A stretch of DNA of 55,772 bases from Bifidobacterium pullorum subsp. saeculare (GTDB lineage: Bacteria > Actinomycetota > Actinomycetes > Actinomycetales > Bifidobacteriaceae), in the NCBI RefSeq assembly GCF_016899725.1, contig NZ_JACLYU010000013.1, positions 1-55,772 of the forward strand. Direction: 5' to 3'. A program made the position numbers and the translations under genes. Below the pieces are notes generated by a model. It made no database searches and was not told the origin of the DNA. It saw nothing but the letters and a program-made list of their open reading frames with translations. This document shows positions 42,699 to 51,793 of the stretch, in pieces (within the stretch, counting starts at the first letter, position 1; each line of letters opens with the position of its first letter).

Positions 42699-44456
42699 AT
42701 GACCGCGAACAACCGCAACGACGACTGGTGGAAGCAGGCCGTCGTCTACCAGATCTACCCACGCTCCTTCAAGGACGTCAACGGCGACGGCCTCGGCGAC
42801 ATCGCCGGCGTCACCGAGAAGATGGACTATCTCAAGGCATTGGGCGTCGACGCGATCTGGCTCTCCCCCTTCTACCCCTCCGCCCTGGCCGACGGCGGCT
42901 ACGACGTGATCGACTACCGCGACGTGGACCCGCGACTGGGCACGCTGGCGGACTTCGACGCCATGACCGAGGCCGCCCACGCGGCCGGCCTCAAGGTGAT
43001 CGTGGACATCGTGCCCAACCACACCTCCGACGGCCACGCCTGGTTCCAGGCGGCGCTCAAGGCCGCCCCCGGCTCCCCCGAGCGCGCCCGCTACATCTTC
43101 CGCGACGGCCGCGGCGAGCACGGCGAGCTGCCGCCCAACGACTGGCAGTCGATCTTCGGCGGCCCGGCCTGGGAGCGCGTGGCCGACGGCCAGTGGTACC
43201 TGCATATGTTCGCCAAGGAGCAGCCGGACCTCGACTGGAAGAATCCGGAAGTGCACGAGGAGTTCAAGACCACGCTGCGCTTCTGGTCCGACCGCGGCGT
43301 GGACGGCTTCCGCATCGACGTGGCGCACGGCCTGGCCAAGGACCTGGACGACGACCTCATGGTGACCGCCCGCCGCGGCAACCCGCTGGAGGGCCTGTGC
43401 CACGACGGCACGAACCCGCTGTGGGACCGCCCGGAGGTGCACGCCATCTACCGCGAGTGGCGCGCAGTGTTCAACGAGTACGATCCGCCGCGCTTCGCCG
43501 TGGGCGAGGCCTGGTGCGTGCCCGAGCACCAGCACCTGTACGCCTCCGAGGAGGAGCTCGGCCAGGTGTTCAACTTCGAGTTCGCCGAGGCCGATTGGCG
43601 CGCCGGCGACTTCCGCGCCGCCATCCAGGCCGGCCTCAACTCGGCCGCGGCCTCCGGATCGACCACCACCTGGGTGATGAGCAACCATGACGTGCCCCGC
43701 CACGCCTCCCGCTACGGCCTGCCGCAGGTGCACACCCGCCTCCACCACCAGCTGGCCGAGATGTGGCTGCTGCGCGACGGCGGCAACTTCATCGAGGACC
43801 GCGAGCTCGGCGCCCGCCGCGCCCGCGCCGCCATCCTCATGGAGCTGGGTCTGCCGGGCTCCGCCTACATCTACCAGGGCGAGGAGCTGGGTCTGCCCGA
43901 GGTGGCCGACATCCCGTGGGACCGCCTGGAGGATCCGACCGCCTTCCGCACCGACCGCGGCCGCACCTCGAAGGGCCGTGACGGCTGCCGTGTGCCGCTG
44001 CCGTGGACCGCCGCCGATGCGCCCGCCACCGCCGCGTGGTCCGAGCCCGGCCATCCCTTCGGCACCGGCGCCAGCTTCGGCTTCTCCCCGGCCACCCGGC
44101 CCGACGGCTCGCCGGCCGCCGATCCGCATCTGCCGCAGCCACTGTGGTACGGCCGCTACGCCGCCGACACCCAGGCCGGCGACCCCGGCTCGATGCTCAG
44201 CCTGTACCGCGAGGCGCTGCGCCTGCGCCAGGAACTGCTCACCGCCGCCCGCGACACCACGAGCTTCACTTGGGTGGGGCTTAAGGGCGACGTCGTCGCC
44301 TACGCCCGTCCGACCGCCGACGGCCGCCGCCTCACCTCGGTGACCAACCTCGGCGACGGCCCGGTCGTCCTGCCCGACGGGGAGGTCGTCCTCGCCAGCC
44401 ATCCGGTCGACGGCGGCCTGCTGCCGCCGGACGCGACCGCCTGGATCGTCGCCTGA
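42699..44456 (+). CDS. GH13 alpha-glucosidase (oligo-1,6-glucosidase/maltase type)
   Basis: A 585-residue cytoplasmic enzyme cleaving alpha-glucosidic bonds at non-reducing ends. Conserved regions: YQIYPRSFKDVNGDGLGDI, VDIVPNHTSDGHAWF, the nucleophile in GFRIDVAHG (about residue 206), acid/base in FAVGEAWC (~269) and NHDVPRHASRYG (~330), followed by YIYQGEELGLPEVADIP. The DVAHG pattern after the nucleophile and the lack of a signal peptide fit alpha-1,4-/1,6-glucosidases of the AglA/AglB kind in bifidobacteria. AAAGGA with a 6-nt spacer precedes the ATG. Part of the maltose cluster; ends at a strong bidirectional terminator. Confidence 0.93.
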   Translation: MTANNRNDDWWKQAVVYQIYPRSFKDVNGDGLGDIAGVTEKMDYLKALGVDAIWLSPFYPSALADGGYDVIDYRDVDPRLGTLADFDAMTEAAHAAGLKVIVDIVPNHTSDGHAWFQAALKAAPGSPERARYIFRDGRGEHGELPPNDWQSIFGGPAWERVADGQWYLHMFAKEQPDLDWKNPEVHEEFKTTLRFWSDRGVDGFRIDVAHGLAKDLDDDLMVTARRGNPLEGLCHDGTNPLWDRPEVHAIYREWRAVFNEYDPPRFAVGEAWCVPEHQHLYASEEELGQVFNFEFAEADWRAGDFRAAIQAGLNSAAASGSTTTWVMSNHDVPRHASRYGLPQVHTRLHHQLAEMWLLRDGGNFIEDRELGARRARAAILMELGLPGSAYIYQGEELGLPEVADIPWDRLEDPTAFRTDRGRTSKGRDGCRVPLPWTAADAPATAAWSEPGHPFGTGASFGFSPATRPDGSPAADPHLPQPLWYGRYAADTQAGDPGSMLSLYREALRLRQELLTAARDTTSFTWVGLKGDVVAYARPTADGRRLTSVTNLGDGPVVLPDGEVVLASHPVDGGLLPPDATAWIVA

Positions 44457-44471
44457 CCGACCCCAACAGCA

Positions 44472-44504
44472 ACGGCCGCCCCGGGATGTTCCCGGGGCGG
44501 CCGT
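44472..44504. terminator. Bidirectional terminator between GH13 and permease genes
   Basis: A perfect 14-bp stem (44472-44485 with 44491-44504) with ATGTT loop, between convergent genes ending at 44456 and 44531. Confidence 0.85.
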
Positions 44505-44530
44505 GCCGTTGAGGAGAAAGCGAGACGGCG

Positions 44531-45367
44531 TCAGCCCTTGACGGCGCCGGCGATCATGCCCTTGACGATGTACTTCTGGCACACCAGGTAGAACACGATG
44601 ATCGGGATGATGGCGAGCACCAGGCAGGCCATCATCGCGCCCATGTCCACCGAGCCGTAGCCGCCCTTGAGGTACTGGATGGCGATGGAGATCGTCTTGT
44701 ACTTGCCCAGGTCGAGGGTCAGGTACGGCAGCAGGTAGTCGTTCCAGATCCACATGGCCTGCAGGATCGCGACCGAGATGATGGACGGGCGCATGATCGG
44801 CACCACGATCTGGAAGAAGATGCGCGGCACGGAGGCGCCGTCGATCATCGCGGACTCCTCGAGCTCCTGGGGGATGCCCTTGACCACGCCGGTGAAGATG
44901 AACACCGCCAGGCCGGCGCCGAAGCCCAGGTACACGATGGTGATGCCCCACGGGGTGTTGAGCTTGAGCGTGTCGGCGAGCTTGGACAGCGTGAACATGA
45001 CCATCTGGAACGGCACGATCATGTTGAACAGGAACAGCAGGTACAGCGTCTTGGCGACCTTGTTGTCCACGCGCACGATCCACCACGCGCACATCGAGGT
45101 GCACAGCAGGATGAGCAGCACGGAGCCGACGGTGATGAGCAGGGTCCAGCCGAAGCTGGCGAAGAAGTCGGTGACCTCGATGCCGCGCGTGTAGTTCTCG
45201 AGCCCCACGAAGGCCTTGCCGGTGGGCAGCGAGAACGCGTTGCGCGAGATATAGGCCTTCTGCTTGAAGGAGTTGATGACCACCAGCACGATCGGGAAGA
45301 CCCATGCCAGCGAGACGACGGTGAAGAACACCGTCCACAGCTTCGGGTGCTTGACGTTCTCGTTCAT
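44531..45367 (-). CDS. Sugar ABC transporter permease (MalG type)
   Basis: A 278-residue inner-membrane permease with about six helices. The EAA loop that contacts the ATPase reads EESAMIDGASVPRIFFQIVVP, and the hallmark SFGWTLLITVGSVLLILL and NMIVPFQMVMF segments match CUT1-family MalG proteins. The start codon overlaps the stop of the MalF-type gene by 4 bp (ATGA), with AAGGAGG just upstream, so the two are coupled. It pairs with 45364-46218 and with the lipoprotein at 47639; no ATPase gene is present, so a shared MsiK-like ATPase encoded elsewhere is likely. Confidence 0.95.
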   Translation of the reverse strand: MNENVKHPKLWTVFFTVVSLAWVFPIVLVVINSFKQKAYISRNAFSLPTGKAFVGLENYTRGIEVTDFFASFGWTLLITVGSVLLILLCTSMCAWWIVRVDNKVAKTLYLLFLFNMIVPFQMVMFTLSKLADTLKLNTPWGITIVYLGFGAGLAVFIFTGVVKGIPQELEESAMIDGASVPRIFFQIVVPIMRPSIISVAILQAMWIWNDYLLPYLTLDLGKYKTISIAIQYLKGGYGSVDMGAMMACLVLAIIPIIVFYLVCQKYIVKGMIAGAVKG

Positions 45368-46218
45368 GCCTCGACCTCCTTGCTGGTCGTAAGACGGTTC
45401 TGGATCACCGCGACGACGGCGACGAGGATGAAGAAGAGCACGGCCTTGGCCTGGCCGACGCCCTCCCAGCCGACGCGCCCGTAGAAGGTGCGGAAGATGT
45501 TGAGCGCCAGACCCTCGGAGGTGTTCGACGGGGCGCCGTTGGTCAACGCGAGGTTCTGGTCGTAGAGCTTGAAGCCGTTGGTCACTGTCAGGAAGGAGCA
45601 CACGGTGATGGAGGGCATCATCAGCGGGATGATGATGCGGAACATCGTCTGCCTGCCGTTGGCGCCGTCCACCGCCGCGGCCTCGAGCACGTCGGTGGGC
45701 AGCGACTGCATGCCGGCGATGTAGATGATCATCATGTAGCCGATCTGCTGCCAGCACACGAGGATGACCAGACCCCAGAATCCATAGATGCCCTTGTAGG
45801 TGAGCGAACGGGCCCAGTGGGCGAGCACGCCGTTGAGCAGCAGCTGCCAGATGTAGCCCAGGATGATGCCGCCGATGAGGTTCGGCATGAAGAACACCGA
45901 GCGGAAGATCGTCGATCCCTTGATCTTCTTGGTCAGCAGGTAGGCGATGGCGAAGGCCGCCACGTTGATCACGACGGTCGTGACGATGGTCAGCGCCACG
46001 GAGAACCCGAGCGCGCGCAGGAACTCCTTGTCCTGGATGGCGCGGGCGTAGTTCCGCAGCCCCACGAACTGGGCGTCGGACACGGTGGTGAATTTGCAGA
46101 AGCTCAGCCACACGCCCATGCCGAATGGCACGAGGAATCCGATGACGAAGGCCAGGAAGGTGGGCAAGGTGAACACCGCCCACCACCGGCGGATGGCTTT
46201 GCCGGCCATGCTTATCAT
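45364..46218 (-). CDS. Sugar ABC transporter permease (MalF type)
   Basis: A 284-residue CUT1-family permease with about six helices. The EAA loop reads EAAAVDGANGRQTMFRIIIP. Other family features: LPTFLAFVIGFLVPFGMGVW, FFMPNLIGGIILGYIWQLL. It is the first gene of the two-permease operon. The TTGACA-17-TATGTT promoter at 46288-46325, covered by a LacI operator, lies ~75 bp upstream of the ATG at 46218. The second ATG at 46209 is an alternative start; neither has a strong ribosome binding site. Confidence 0.95.
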   Translation of the reverse strand: MISMAGKAIRRWWAVFTLPTFLAFVIGFLVPFGMGVWLSFCKFTTVSDAQFVGLRNYARAIQDKEFLRALGFSVALTIVTTVVINVAAFAIAYLLTKKIKGSTIFRSVFFMPNLIGGIILGYIWQLLLNGVLAHWARSLTYKGIYGFWGLVILVCWQQIGYMMIIYIAGMQSLPTDVLEAAAVDGANGRQTMFRIIIPLMMPSITVCSFLTVTNGFKLYDQNLALTNGAPSNTSEGLALNIFRTFYGRVGWEGVGQAKAVLFFILVAVVAVIQNRLTTSKEVEA

Positions 46219-46287
46219 GTCGATTCAGCTTTCTCTTCGATGAGACCGCGCCACGGCTGCGTGCGCGCGGTTCCTTGCTCGCCTCCC

Positions 46288-46325
46288 AACATAGCAGCGC
46301 GACACAGTCATGTCAAACGTTGTCA
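46288..46325 (-). promoter_or_regulatory. Permease operon promoter with overlapping LacI operator
   Basis: Consensus TTGACA (46311-46316), exact 17-bp spacer, TATGTT (46288-46293). The operator TGTCAAACGTTGTCA (46311-46325) covers the -35. Confidence 0.85.
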
Positions 46326-46424
46326 TTTGCCAATCCTGTCGGCAGAATAACGGCATTAGGGCCAAAATCCACCGTTTTTGCGTCGGCTTCACGTGAAACA
46401 CCGCACCCTGCTTTGCCCTTGTAG

Positions 46425-46462
46425 TGCAAACGTTTGTATCGTTTTGCCGCCACAGGTAGACT
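46425..46462 (+). promoter_or_regulatory. lacI (46534) promoter with overlapping operator
   Basis: TTGTAT (46434-46439), exact 17-bp spacer, TAGACT (46457-46462). The near-palindromic operator TGCAAACGTTTGTA (46425-46438) covers the -35, indicating autorepression. Confidence 0.8.
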
Positions 46463-46533
46463 ATGTTCAGTACCATTCTCATCGCGATGCCTGGCATCGC
46501 GCGCGCAACGACGACGATAGGGCGGGAGGCGCC

Positions 46534-47544
46534 ATGGGCAGCAGCATCCAGGACGTGGCCAAGGCGGCGGGGGTCTCGGTCTCCACGGTCTCCAGGTCGC
46601 TCACGCGCCCGGAGCTCGTGTCCGCCAAAACCCGCGAGCGCGTGCTGCGCATCGCCGAGGAGCTCAACTTCTCGCTCTCCCGTTCGGCGGTGGCGCTCAA
46701 ATCCGGCCGCTCGCTGCGCGTGGCCCTGCTCATGAGCGACCACCTGCGCCAGTGGTTCAACGCCTCGGTGCTCGAAGGCCTCACCGAGGTGTTCCACCAC
46801 CATGGCTACGACATCTCCATCTTCCAGGTCTCCAGCATCGACGAGCGCCGCGAGTTCTTCGGCACGCTGCCGGTGCGCCGCAACGCGGACGCGGTGATCG
46901 TGGCTTCCTTCGACATCGACGACACGGAGATCGCCCACCTGACCAGCATCGGCGTGCCGATCATCGGCATCAACTCCCTGCTCACCACCGACGGCAAAGG
47001 CTTTGCCGCGACCGTGACCATCGACGATTCGACCGGGGCCATGCTCGCGGCCCGCCACCTCATCTCGCTAGGCCACCGCGACATCGCGTACATCCGCACC
47101 GACCGCGCCATCTCCCTGCACTTCAGCGTCGAGACGCGCTACCGCGCCTTCGTGGCCTGCTGCCGGCAGGCGGGGATCGAACCCCATGTCATCACCATCG
47201 ACGAAAGCGAATCGCGCATCGCCACGGCCGTCACCCAACTCATGAGCCTGCCCGAGATGCCCACCGCCGTCGCCTGCCAGGAGGACGGCATCGCACTGCC
47301 GCTGCTGTTCCAGCTCCAGCGCAACGGACTGTCCGTCCCCCACGACGTGTCCGTCATCGGCTACGACGACAGCACCTACGCCGCCGACGCCAGCCTCACC
47401 ACGCTGCGCCAGGATCCGATCGGCATGGCCCGGCAGGCGGCGGAGATGACCCTCGAGCTCATCGAGGGACACACCCCCGAGAATCCCTTCCGGCTCATCG
47501 CACCCAGTCTCATCGTGCGGTCCAGCACGGCCCGGCCGCGCTGA
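46534..47544 (+). CDS. LacI-family regulator of the maltose ABC transporter genes
   Basis: A 336-residue repressor. Helix-turn-helix SIQDVAKAAGVSVSTVSRSL, hinge SRSAVALKSGR, and sensor segments VIVASFDIDDTEIAHL, SLGHRDIAYIRTD, AVACQEDGIALPLLFQL and VIGYDDSTYAADASLTTL. It is a paralogue of the regulator at 40704. GGAGG with a 5-nt spacer precedes the ATG at 46534. Operators on its own, the permease and the lipoprotein promoters are closely related, so it probably represses all three and is released by an alpha-glucoside ligand (inference). Confidence 0.94.
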   Translation: MGSSIQDVAKAAGVSVSTVSRSLTRPELVSAKTRERVLRIAEELNFSLSRSAVALKSGRSLRVALLMSDHLRQWFNASVLEGLTEVFHHHGYDISIFQVSSIDERREFFGTLPVRRNADAVIVASFDIDDTEIAHLTSIGVPIIGINSLLTTDGKGFAATVTIDDSTGAMLAARHLISLGHRDIAYIRTDRAISLHFSVETRYRAFVACCRQAGIEPHVITIDESESRIATAVTQLMSLPEMPTAVACQEDGIALPLLFQLQRNGLSVPHDVSVIGYDDSTYAADASLTTLRQDPIGMARQAAEMTLELIEGHTPENPFRLIAPSLIVRSSTARPR

Positions 47545-47558
47545 CCCCCGGGAACGGC

Positions 47559-47601
47559 GAAGGCCGCCGCCCTCCCCGCGAAGGGGAGGACGGCGGCCTT
47601 C
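47559..47601. terminator. Bidirectional terminator between lacI and lipoprotein genes
   Basis: A 19-bp stem with one mismatch (47559-47577 with 47583-47601) and a 5-nt loop, between convergent genes ending at 47544 and 47639. Confidence 0.85.
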
Positions 47602-47638
47602 AGGAAAAGGGGACGGGCTTCGCCCGGCGCCGCCTGAC

Positions 47639-48967
47639 TCAGTGGGAGTTCTGGTACTCGGTGGCCCAGCCGTCGACGAACGCCTTCTTGACGTTGTCCC
47701 AGCTGCCGGTGCCCTGGGCGTACTCGAGGAGCGCGTTGCCCAGGTCGTTCTTCCACTGCTCGGACGGCATCATCGTGAAGTTCCAGGTGACCTGCGTCTT
47801 GCCGGACTTGGAGTCCTCGACCGCGGCCTGCGTCAGCGGGTTGTCGGACTTCACGTCGTCGAAGGTCTTGAACGGGGTGGTGAAGCCCATGTCCTCGCTC
47901 AGCGCCTTCTTGCCGGTGTCGGAGGTGATGACCCACGTCAGGAAGTCCTCGGTGGCCTTCTTGTCGGCGTCGGAAGCCTTGTCGTTGATGCACCAGTAGT
48001 TCTCGGAACCGGTGGCCAGGCCTTCGTCCTTGTCGTCCACGCCGAAGTAGATCGGCATCATGCCCACGCTCTCCGGGCTCATGCCGGCCTTCTCCAGGTC
48101 GGTCCAGGCCCAGGTGCCGTTCTGATAGAACACGGCCTCGCCCAGGGCGAACTCAGAGTTCGCGTCGTCGCCGGTCTTGGAGCTCAGCTGCGTGGGCGCA
48201 GTGGTGGAATCCTTGAGGTACATGTCGAAGACCTTCTTGTACTCCGGCAGGTACGTGCCCTTGACGGTGGCCGGCTGCTTGGTGATGCCCTCGTCCTTGA
48301 ACTCATAGTACAGCGGCAGGTTCGCCAGATGGGTCTTGAAGCGCCAGTCGGAGCTGGAGTCGAAGCCGGCGGAGGTGAAGGCGCCCTTGACGCCCAGCTC
48401 GTCCTTATGGGCCTGGATGTCGTCGGCCACGGCCTTGAGCGTGTCGAAGGAGTCGATGTCGGCGGCGGACTTGATCTTCGCGCCCGGCAGCTGGCAGTAC
48501 TTGTTGAGCAGGTCCTTGTTGTAGATCAGGCTGTAGGTCTCCATCACGTACGGCACGCCCACGACCTTGTCGCCGTCCTTGAGCGCCACGTCGGGGTTGC
48601 TGAGCTCCTTGTAGACCTCGGTGTTCGACATATCCGCCGTGTAGGCCTTCCAGTTCTGGTAGCCGACCGGGCCGTTGACCTGGAACAGGGTGGGGGCCTC
48701 GCTTTTGGCGAGCTCGGACTTCAGGGTCTGCTCGTAGGTGTTCGAGGCGGCCGTCTGGACCTTGACCTCGACGCCCTTCTCCTTGGTGTACTCCTTGGCC
48801 AGCGCCGTCCACTGGTCGGCGGCCTCCGGCTTGAAGTTGAGGTAATAGACCTTGCCCTTGGCATCGCTGTCACCCGCGCTGGAGCTGCCGCACGCGGCAA
48901 GCGCACCCAGGGACATCGCGGTGATGGCCACCAGGCCGACCGTGGTCTTGAACGTGCGATTCATCAT
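47639..48967 (-). CDS. Sugar-binding lipoprotein of the maltose-type ABC transporter
   Basis: A 442-residue secreted lipoprotein. The signal ends SLGALAAC with lipidation at Cys26, then a Ser/Asp linker. The body has solute-binding features: APTLFQVNGPVGYQNWK, YVMETYSLIYNKDLLNKY, GEAVFYQNGTWAWTDLEK and GSENYWCINDKASDADK. It should deliver its sugar to the MalF/MalG-type permeases. Two tandem ATGs (48967, 48964) follow AGGA; the first is given. The promoter at 49074-49105 carries a LacI operator on its -35. Confidence 0.95.
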   Translation of the reverse strand: MMNRTFKTTVGLVAITAMSLGALAACGSSSAGDSDAKGKVYYLNFKPEAADQWTALAKEYTKEKGVEVKVQTAASNTYEQTLKSELAKSEAPTLFQVNGPVGYQNWKAYTADMSNTEVYKELSNPDVALKDGDKVVGVPYVMETYSLIYNKDLLNKYCQLPGAKIKSAADIDSFDTLKAVADDIQAHKDELGVKGAFTSAGFDSSSDWRFKTHLANLPLYYEFKDEGITKQPATVKGTYLPEYKKVFDMYLKDSTTAPTQLSSKTGDDANSEFALGEAVFYQNGTWAWTDLEKAGMSPESVGMMPIYFGVDDKDEGLATGSENYWCINDKASDADKKATEDFLTWVITSDTGKKALSEDMGFTTPFKTFDDVKSDNPLTQAAVEDSKSGKTQVTWNFTMMPSEQWKNDLGNALLEYAQGTGSWDNVKKAFVDGWATEYQNSH

Positions 48968-49073
48968 CGAACCTTTCCTTTCCGTCCTGCTTGCGCACTC
49001 CCACTGCGGAGGGGGAGGCGCGCAGAATGCCGTTCCTGCGTCGAAACAGCATCCTTGGTTCTCGACGCCTCCT

Positions 49074-49105
49074 ATTGTGCATCATCCGACACGTTTTTGC
49101 AAACG
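49074..49105 (-). promoter_or_regulatory. Lipoprotein promoter with overlapping LacI operator
   Basis: TTGCAA (49097-49102), exact 17-bp spacer, CACAAT (49074-49079). The operator CGTTTTTGCAAACG (49092-49105) covers the -35. A second operator-like site TGCAACCGTTTGC lies upstream at 49198-49210. Confidence 0.8.
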
Positions 49106-49437
49106 ACAGCAGTACGACGTGCGCAAACTGCGGTCCACACCGGAAGAAAAGTGCTACCAACCCCCTATTTCCAACGGTTCTCGCAAATCGTTGACACTGC
49201 AACCGTTTGCCTTCCAGCGAACGACAGGCTTGGCTGGCCGGCGGCAACGCACGGGGGGATGGCGGGTAGGCGGGGATGGGACGGAGCCGGGACAGGGAGG
49301 ATCGGGGATTCGACAGGGCCGGGACAGGAAGGGCCGGAGATTCGACAAGGCTGGGGCGGACGGGAACCGGCGGGTCGCCCCCGCGCGCTGAACGACGGCG
49401 CGCCCCGGCCGGAGGAATCCGGGCCGAGGCGCGGCGC

Positions 49438-49478
49438 ATCGGGATGTATCGGGATGTATCGGGATCTATCGGAATCGG
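49438..49478. repeat. 10-bp tandem repeat, four units
   Basis: Four units related to CATCGGGATGT with 10-bp spacing. The rest of the gap 49211-49437 holds no gene; a loose direct repeat containing GATTCGACA occurs at about 49308 and 49340. Confidence 0.65.
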
Positions 49479-49485
49479 GAATGAG

Positions 49486-49514
49486 CCGGGGCCGGCCGGG
49501 CGGACCGGCCCCGG
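49486..49514 (-). terminator. Terminator of the alkaline phosphatase gene
   Basis: A perfect 10-bp stem CCGGGGCCGG / CCGGCCCCGG, 10 bp past the stop codon. No T-tract. Confidence 0.7.
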
Positions 49515-49524
49515 TCAGGCCGGG

Positions 49525-51621
49525 TCAGCGGCGGGCGGCGAGCTGGCGGCGCAGCGCGATGCCGGCGGCGGCGAGCGCGGCCGCCGCCAGGACCACCAGC
49601 GCCACGGTGGCGCCGGTCTTGCCCAGCGCGCCGGGGGCGGCGGGCTTGTTCACGGTGCCGGAGGCGATGACCCCGTCACCCTGGCCGCTCTGGCCGGCGG
49701 AGGTCTGGGCCGCGGCGGTGAACGGAACCGTCACCTGCTTGCCGGACTGGCGGCCGGTGACGGTGAGCGTGTAGTTCGCACCGGGGGTGAGCTGCTGGAG
49801 CGGAATCGCGGTGGTGGCAGCGGTGGCGACGCGCACGCCGGAGACCGGGGTGCTGGTGTCGGAGGAGGCGACGACCGTACCGTCGGCGTCGTCCTTGAGC
49901 TCGTAGGAGAGCACCGCGTCGCCGTCGAATCCGGTGGCGTTGGCCACGGTGGCGCCGTCCTTGCCGGCCACCTCCACCTTGGCGCCGTCGGAGAGGCGCT
50001 GCTGGCTGTCGGTGTCGGCGGCCAGGCCGAGCGCGTAGGCGATGGTGTAGAAGTTGTCGGTCTGGTCGGTCAGGCCGTTGACGCGCTGCGCGCCGGGGCC
50101 GGAGGCGGCGATGCGCAGCTGGGTGCCGGTGTGCTCCATACCGCCCTGGCCGTAGCCCTTGGTCGGGTCGGCGGCGTCCGGGTCGGCGCTGGGGGCGGTG
50201 CCATAGGAGACGACCATCCGCTCGCCGAGCTTGTTGACCAGGATGGTGCTCAGCGCGTAGGCCGGCGGCTCGTTGACGATCTGCGAGGTGTGCGCGTGGT
50301 CGGCGGTCACGATGATGAGGGTGTCCTTGAGGTCCACCTTCTTCAGGGCGGCGGAGATGGCCTTATCAAGGTCGTCGGTTTCGCCGATCTGGCCGCAGGC
50401 GTTGGCGGCGTGGTCCTGCTTGTCGATCGAGGCGCCCTCGACCTGCAGGAAGAAGCCGTTCCGGCTCTTCGGGTTGGCCTGGAGCAGGTCGATCGCCTTG
50501 TCGGTCATGTCCGCGAGGGAGGCGGAGTTGCCGTTGGCGTTCTTGGTGCCGAGCCACTTGTCGTTCGTGGTGCAGGAGACCGGGCCGCGCTGTTCGGTGG
50601 CCTCCTGGGTCAGGGCCGGGGTCGGGTTGAACTGGGTGGGCATGTTGCCGTCCGCCATGAGGGCGAGCACCGGCTTGTCCTGCTGGTAGGCGAGGCCGGC
50701 GAACTGGTCCACGTCCTTGTCCACGGTCTGGAAGCCGCGGTCGGCGGCCTGCTGCCACAGCGTCTTGGTGCCGTCGCCGTAGGTCGGGTCGATCTGGTTG
50801 AAGTACTTGGCGCCGCCGCCGATGGTCACGTCGGCGCGGGTGTCGAGCAGCTGCTCGGAGATGGAGCCGATGCCGCCGTTGACCTTGAGCTGGCTGGCCA
50901 GGCAGTTCTTCGCGGCGTCGCCGTCGGAGGCGTCGACCTTGCCGTCGCCGTTGGTATCGGTTGCGCCGTCCCACTTGCCCTGCGGCCCGTAGCAGGCGCG
51001 CTCGGTGGAATGCGATTCCAGGACGGCCGGGGTGGCGTCCTGGATCTCGGCGGTGGTCACGTTGCCGGTGGCCAGGCCCTTGGCCTTGGCGAGCTCGATG
51101 AGGTTGAGCTGCGGGTTGCCGTGCACGTCCACGTCCACCGCGTTGTTGTAGGTCTTGGTGCCGGTGGCCCAGCCGGAGCCGGAGGCCGAGGAGTCGGTCA
51201 CCGGGGTCATCACGCCGGCCTTCGTGCTGCCGGTGAGCTTGCCGTCGCGGCCCTTGGCCATCGCCGAGTCATCGGAGCTGCCGCCCAGCGAATAGGTGGT
51301 GTACTGGCCGGTGCCGGCCGCGGCGTCGCCCAGCTTGCCGGGCTGGCCGATCCGGTCCAGGCCGTCGAAGCTGCCGTCGAAGCCGTGCAGATAGTCGCGG
51401 GCGACGGTGATCTCGGAATCCCCCATGCCGTCGCCGATGAACAGGATGACGTTCTTCGCGCGCTCGGAGCCGATGGCGGCGATGCGCTGCGCGCCGCCGT
51501 GCGCAGCGAGTTGGTCCACCGACTTGCCGTCGGCGGCGTTGGCGGTGCCGGTCACGCCGAACATCGCAGCGGTGGCCGCGAGCACGGCCACCGTTCCCTT
51601 CCATGCGTTGTGCTTGCTCAC
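49525..51621 (-). CDS. Secreted, surface-anchored alkaline phosphatase
   Basis: A 698-residue exported phosphomonoesterase of the PhoA superfamily. The signal peptide runs to about GTANAADG. The metal site IGDGMGDSEI and the phosphoserine region TPVTDSSASGSGWATGTK (Ser of the DSS/DSA motif) are present, with ADHAHTSQIV and EHTGTQLRI supplying other metal ligands. A beta-sandwich-like domain follows, then a Gly/Ser-rich linker and LGKTG-hydrophobic helix-RRQLAARR, a variant sortase (LPxTG-like) anchor or a plain membrane anchor. The start is GTG at 51621 with GAGG 5 nt upstream. It should release phosphate at the cell surface. Phosphate control is likely but no confident PHO box was seen. Confidence 0.93.
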   Translation of the reverse strand: MSKHNAWKGTVAVLAATAAMFGVTGTANAADGKSVDQLAAHGGAQRIAAIGSERAKNVILFIGDGMGDSEITVARDYLHGFDGSFDGLDRIGQPGKLGDAAAGTGQYTTYSLGGSSDDSAMAKGRDGKLTGSTKAGVMTPVTDSSASGSGWATGTKTYNNAVDVDVHGNPQLNLIELAKAKGLATGNVTTAEIQDATPAVLESHSTERACYGPQGKWDGATDTNGDGKVDASDGDAAKNCLASQLKVNGGIGSISEQLLDTRADVTIGGGAKYFNQIDPTYGDGTKTLWQQAADRGFQTVDKDVDQFAGLAYQQDKPVLALMADGNMPTQFNPTPALTQEATEQRGPVSCTTNDKWLGTKNANGNSASLADMTDKAIDLLQANPKSRNGFFLQVEGASIDKQDHAANACGQIGETDDLDKAISAALKKVDLKDTLIIVTADHAHTSQIVNEPPAYALSTILVNKLGERMVVSYGTAPSADPDAADPTKGYGQGGMEHTGTQLRIAASGPGAQRVNGLTDQTDNFYTIAYALGLAADTDSQQRLSDGAKVEVAGKDGATVANATGFDGDAVLSYELKDDADGTVVASSDTSTPVSGVRVATAATTAIPLQQLTPGANYTLTVTGRQSGKQVTVPFTAAAQTSAGQSGQGDGVIASGTVNKPAAPGALGKTGATVALVVLAAAALAAAGIALRRQLAARR

Positions 51622-51793
51622 GCTTGCCTCTTTCCTTGCTGACGGCCACCCCACTGTCGGGGTGGTCTCCGTCCCGCAATCTAAGAGGCCTGATTGTCGC
51701 CGAGGCCACAACACGCCCACCGGCCGGTGAACATTCGGCGCCGGCCGGACAACGGCGGATGAACCGGAGGTGACGTCCCAGCCGGCGGCGCGC

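Noticed and set aside
51622..51793. PHO box upstream of the alkaline phosphatase
   Set aside because: GTTCAYC-like elements occur at about 51721 and 51752 with spacing near 33 bp, but they are too weak to call.
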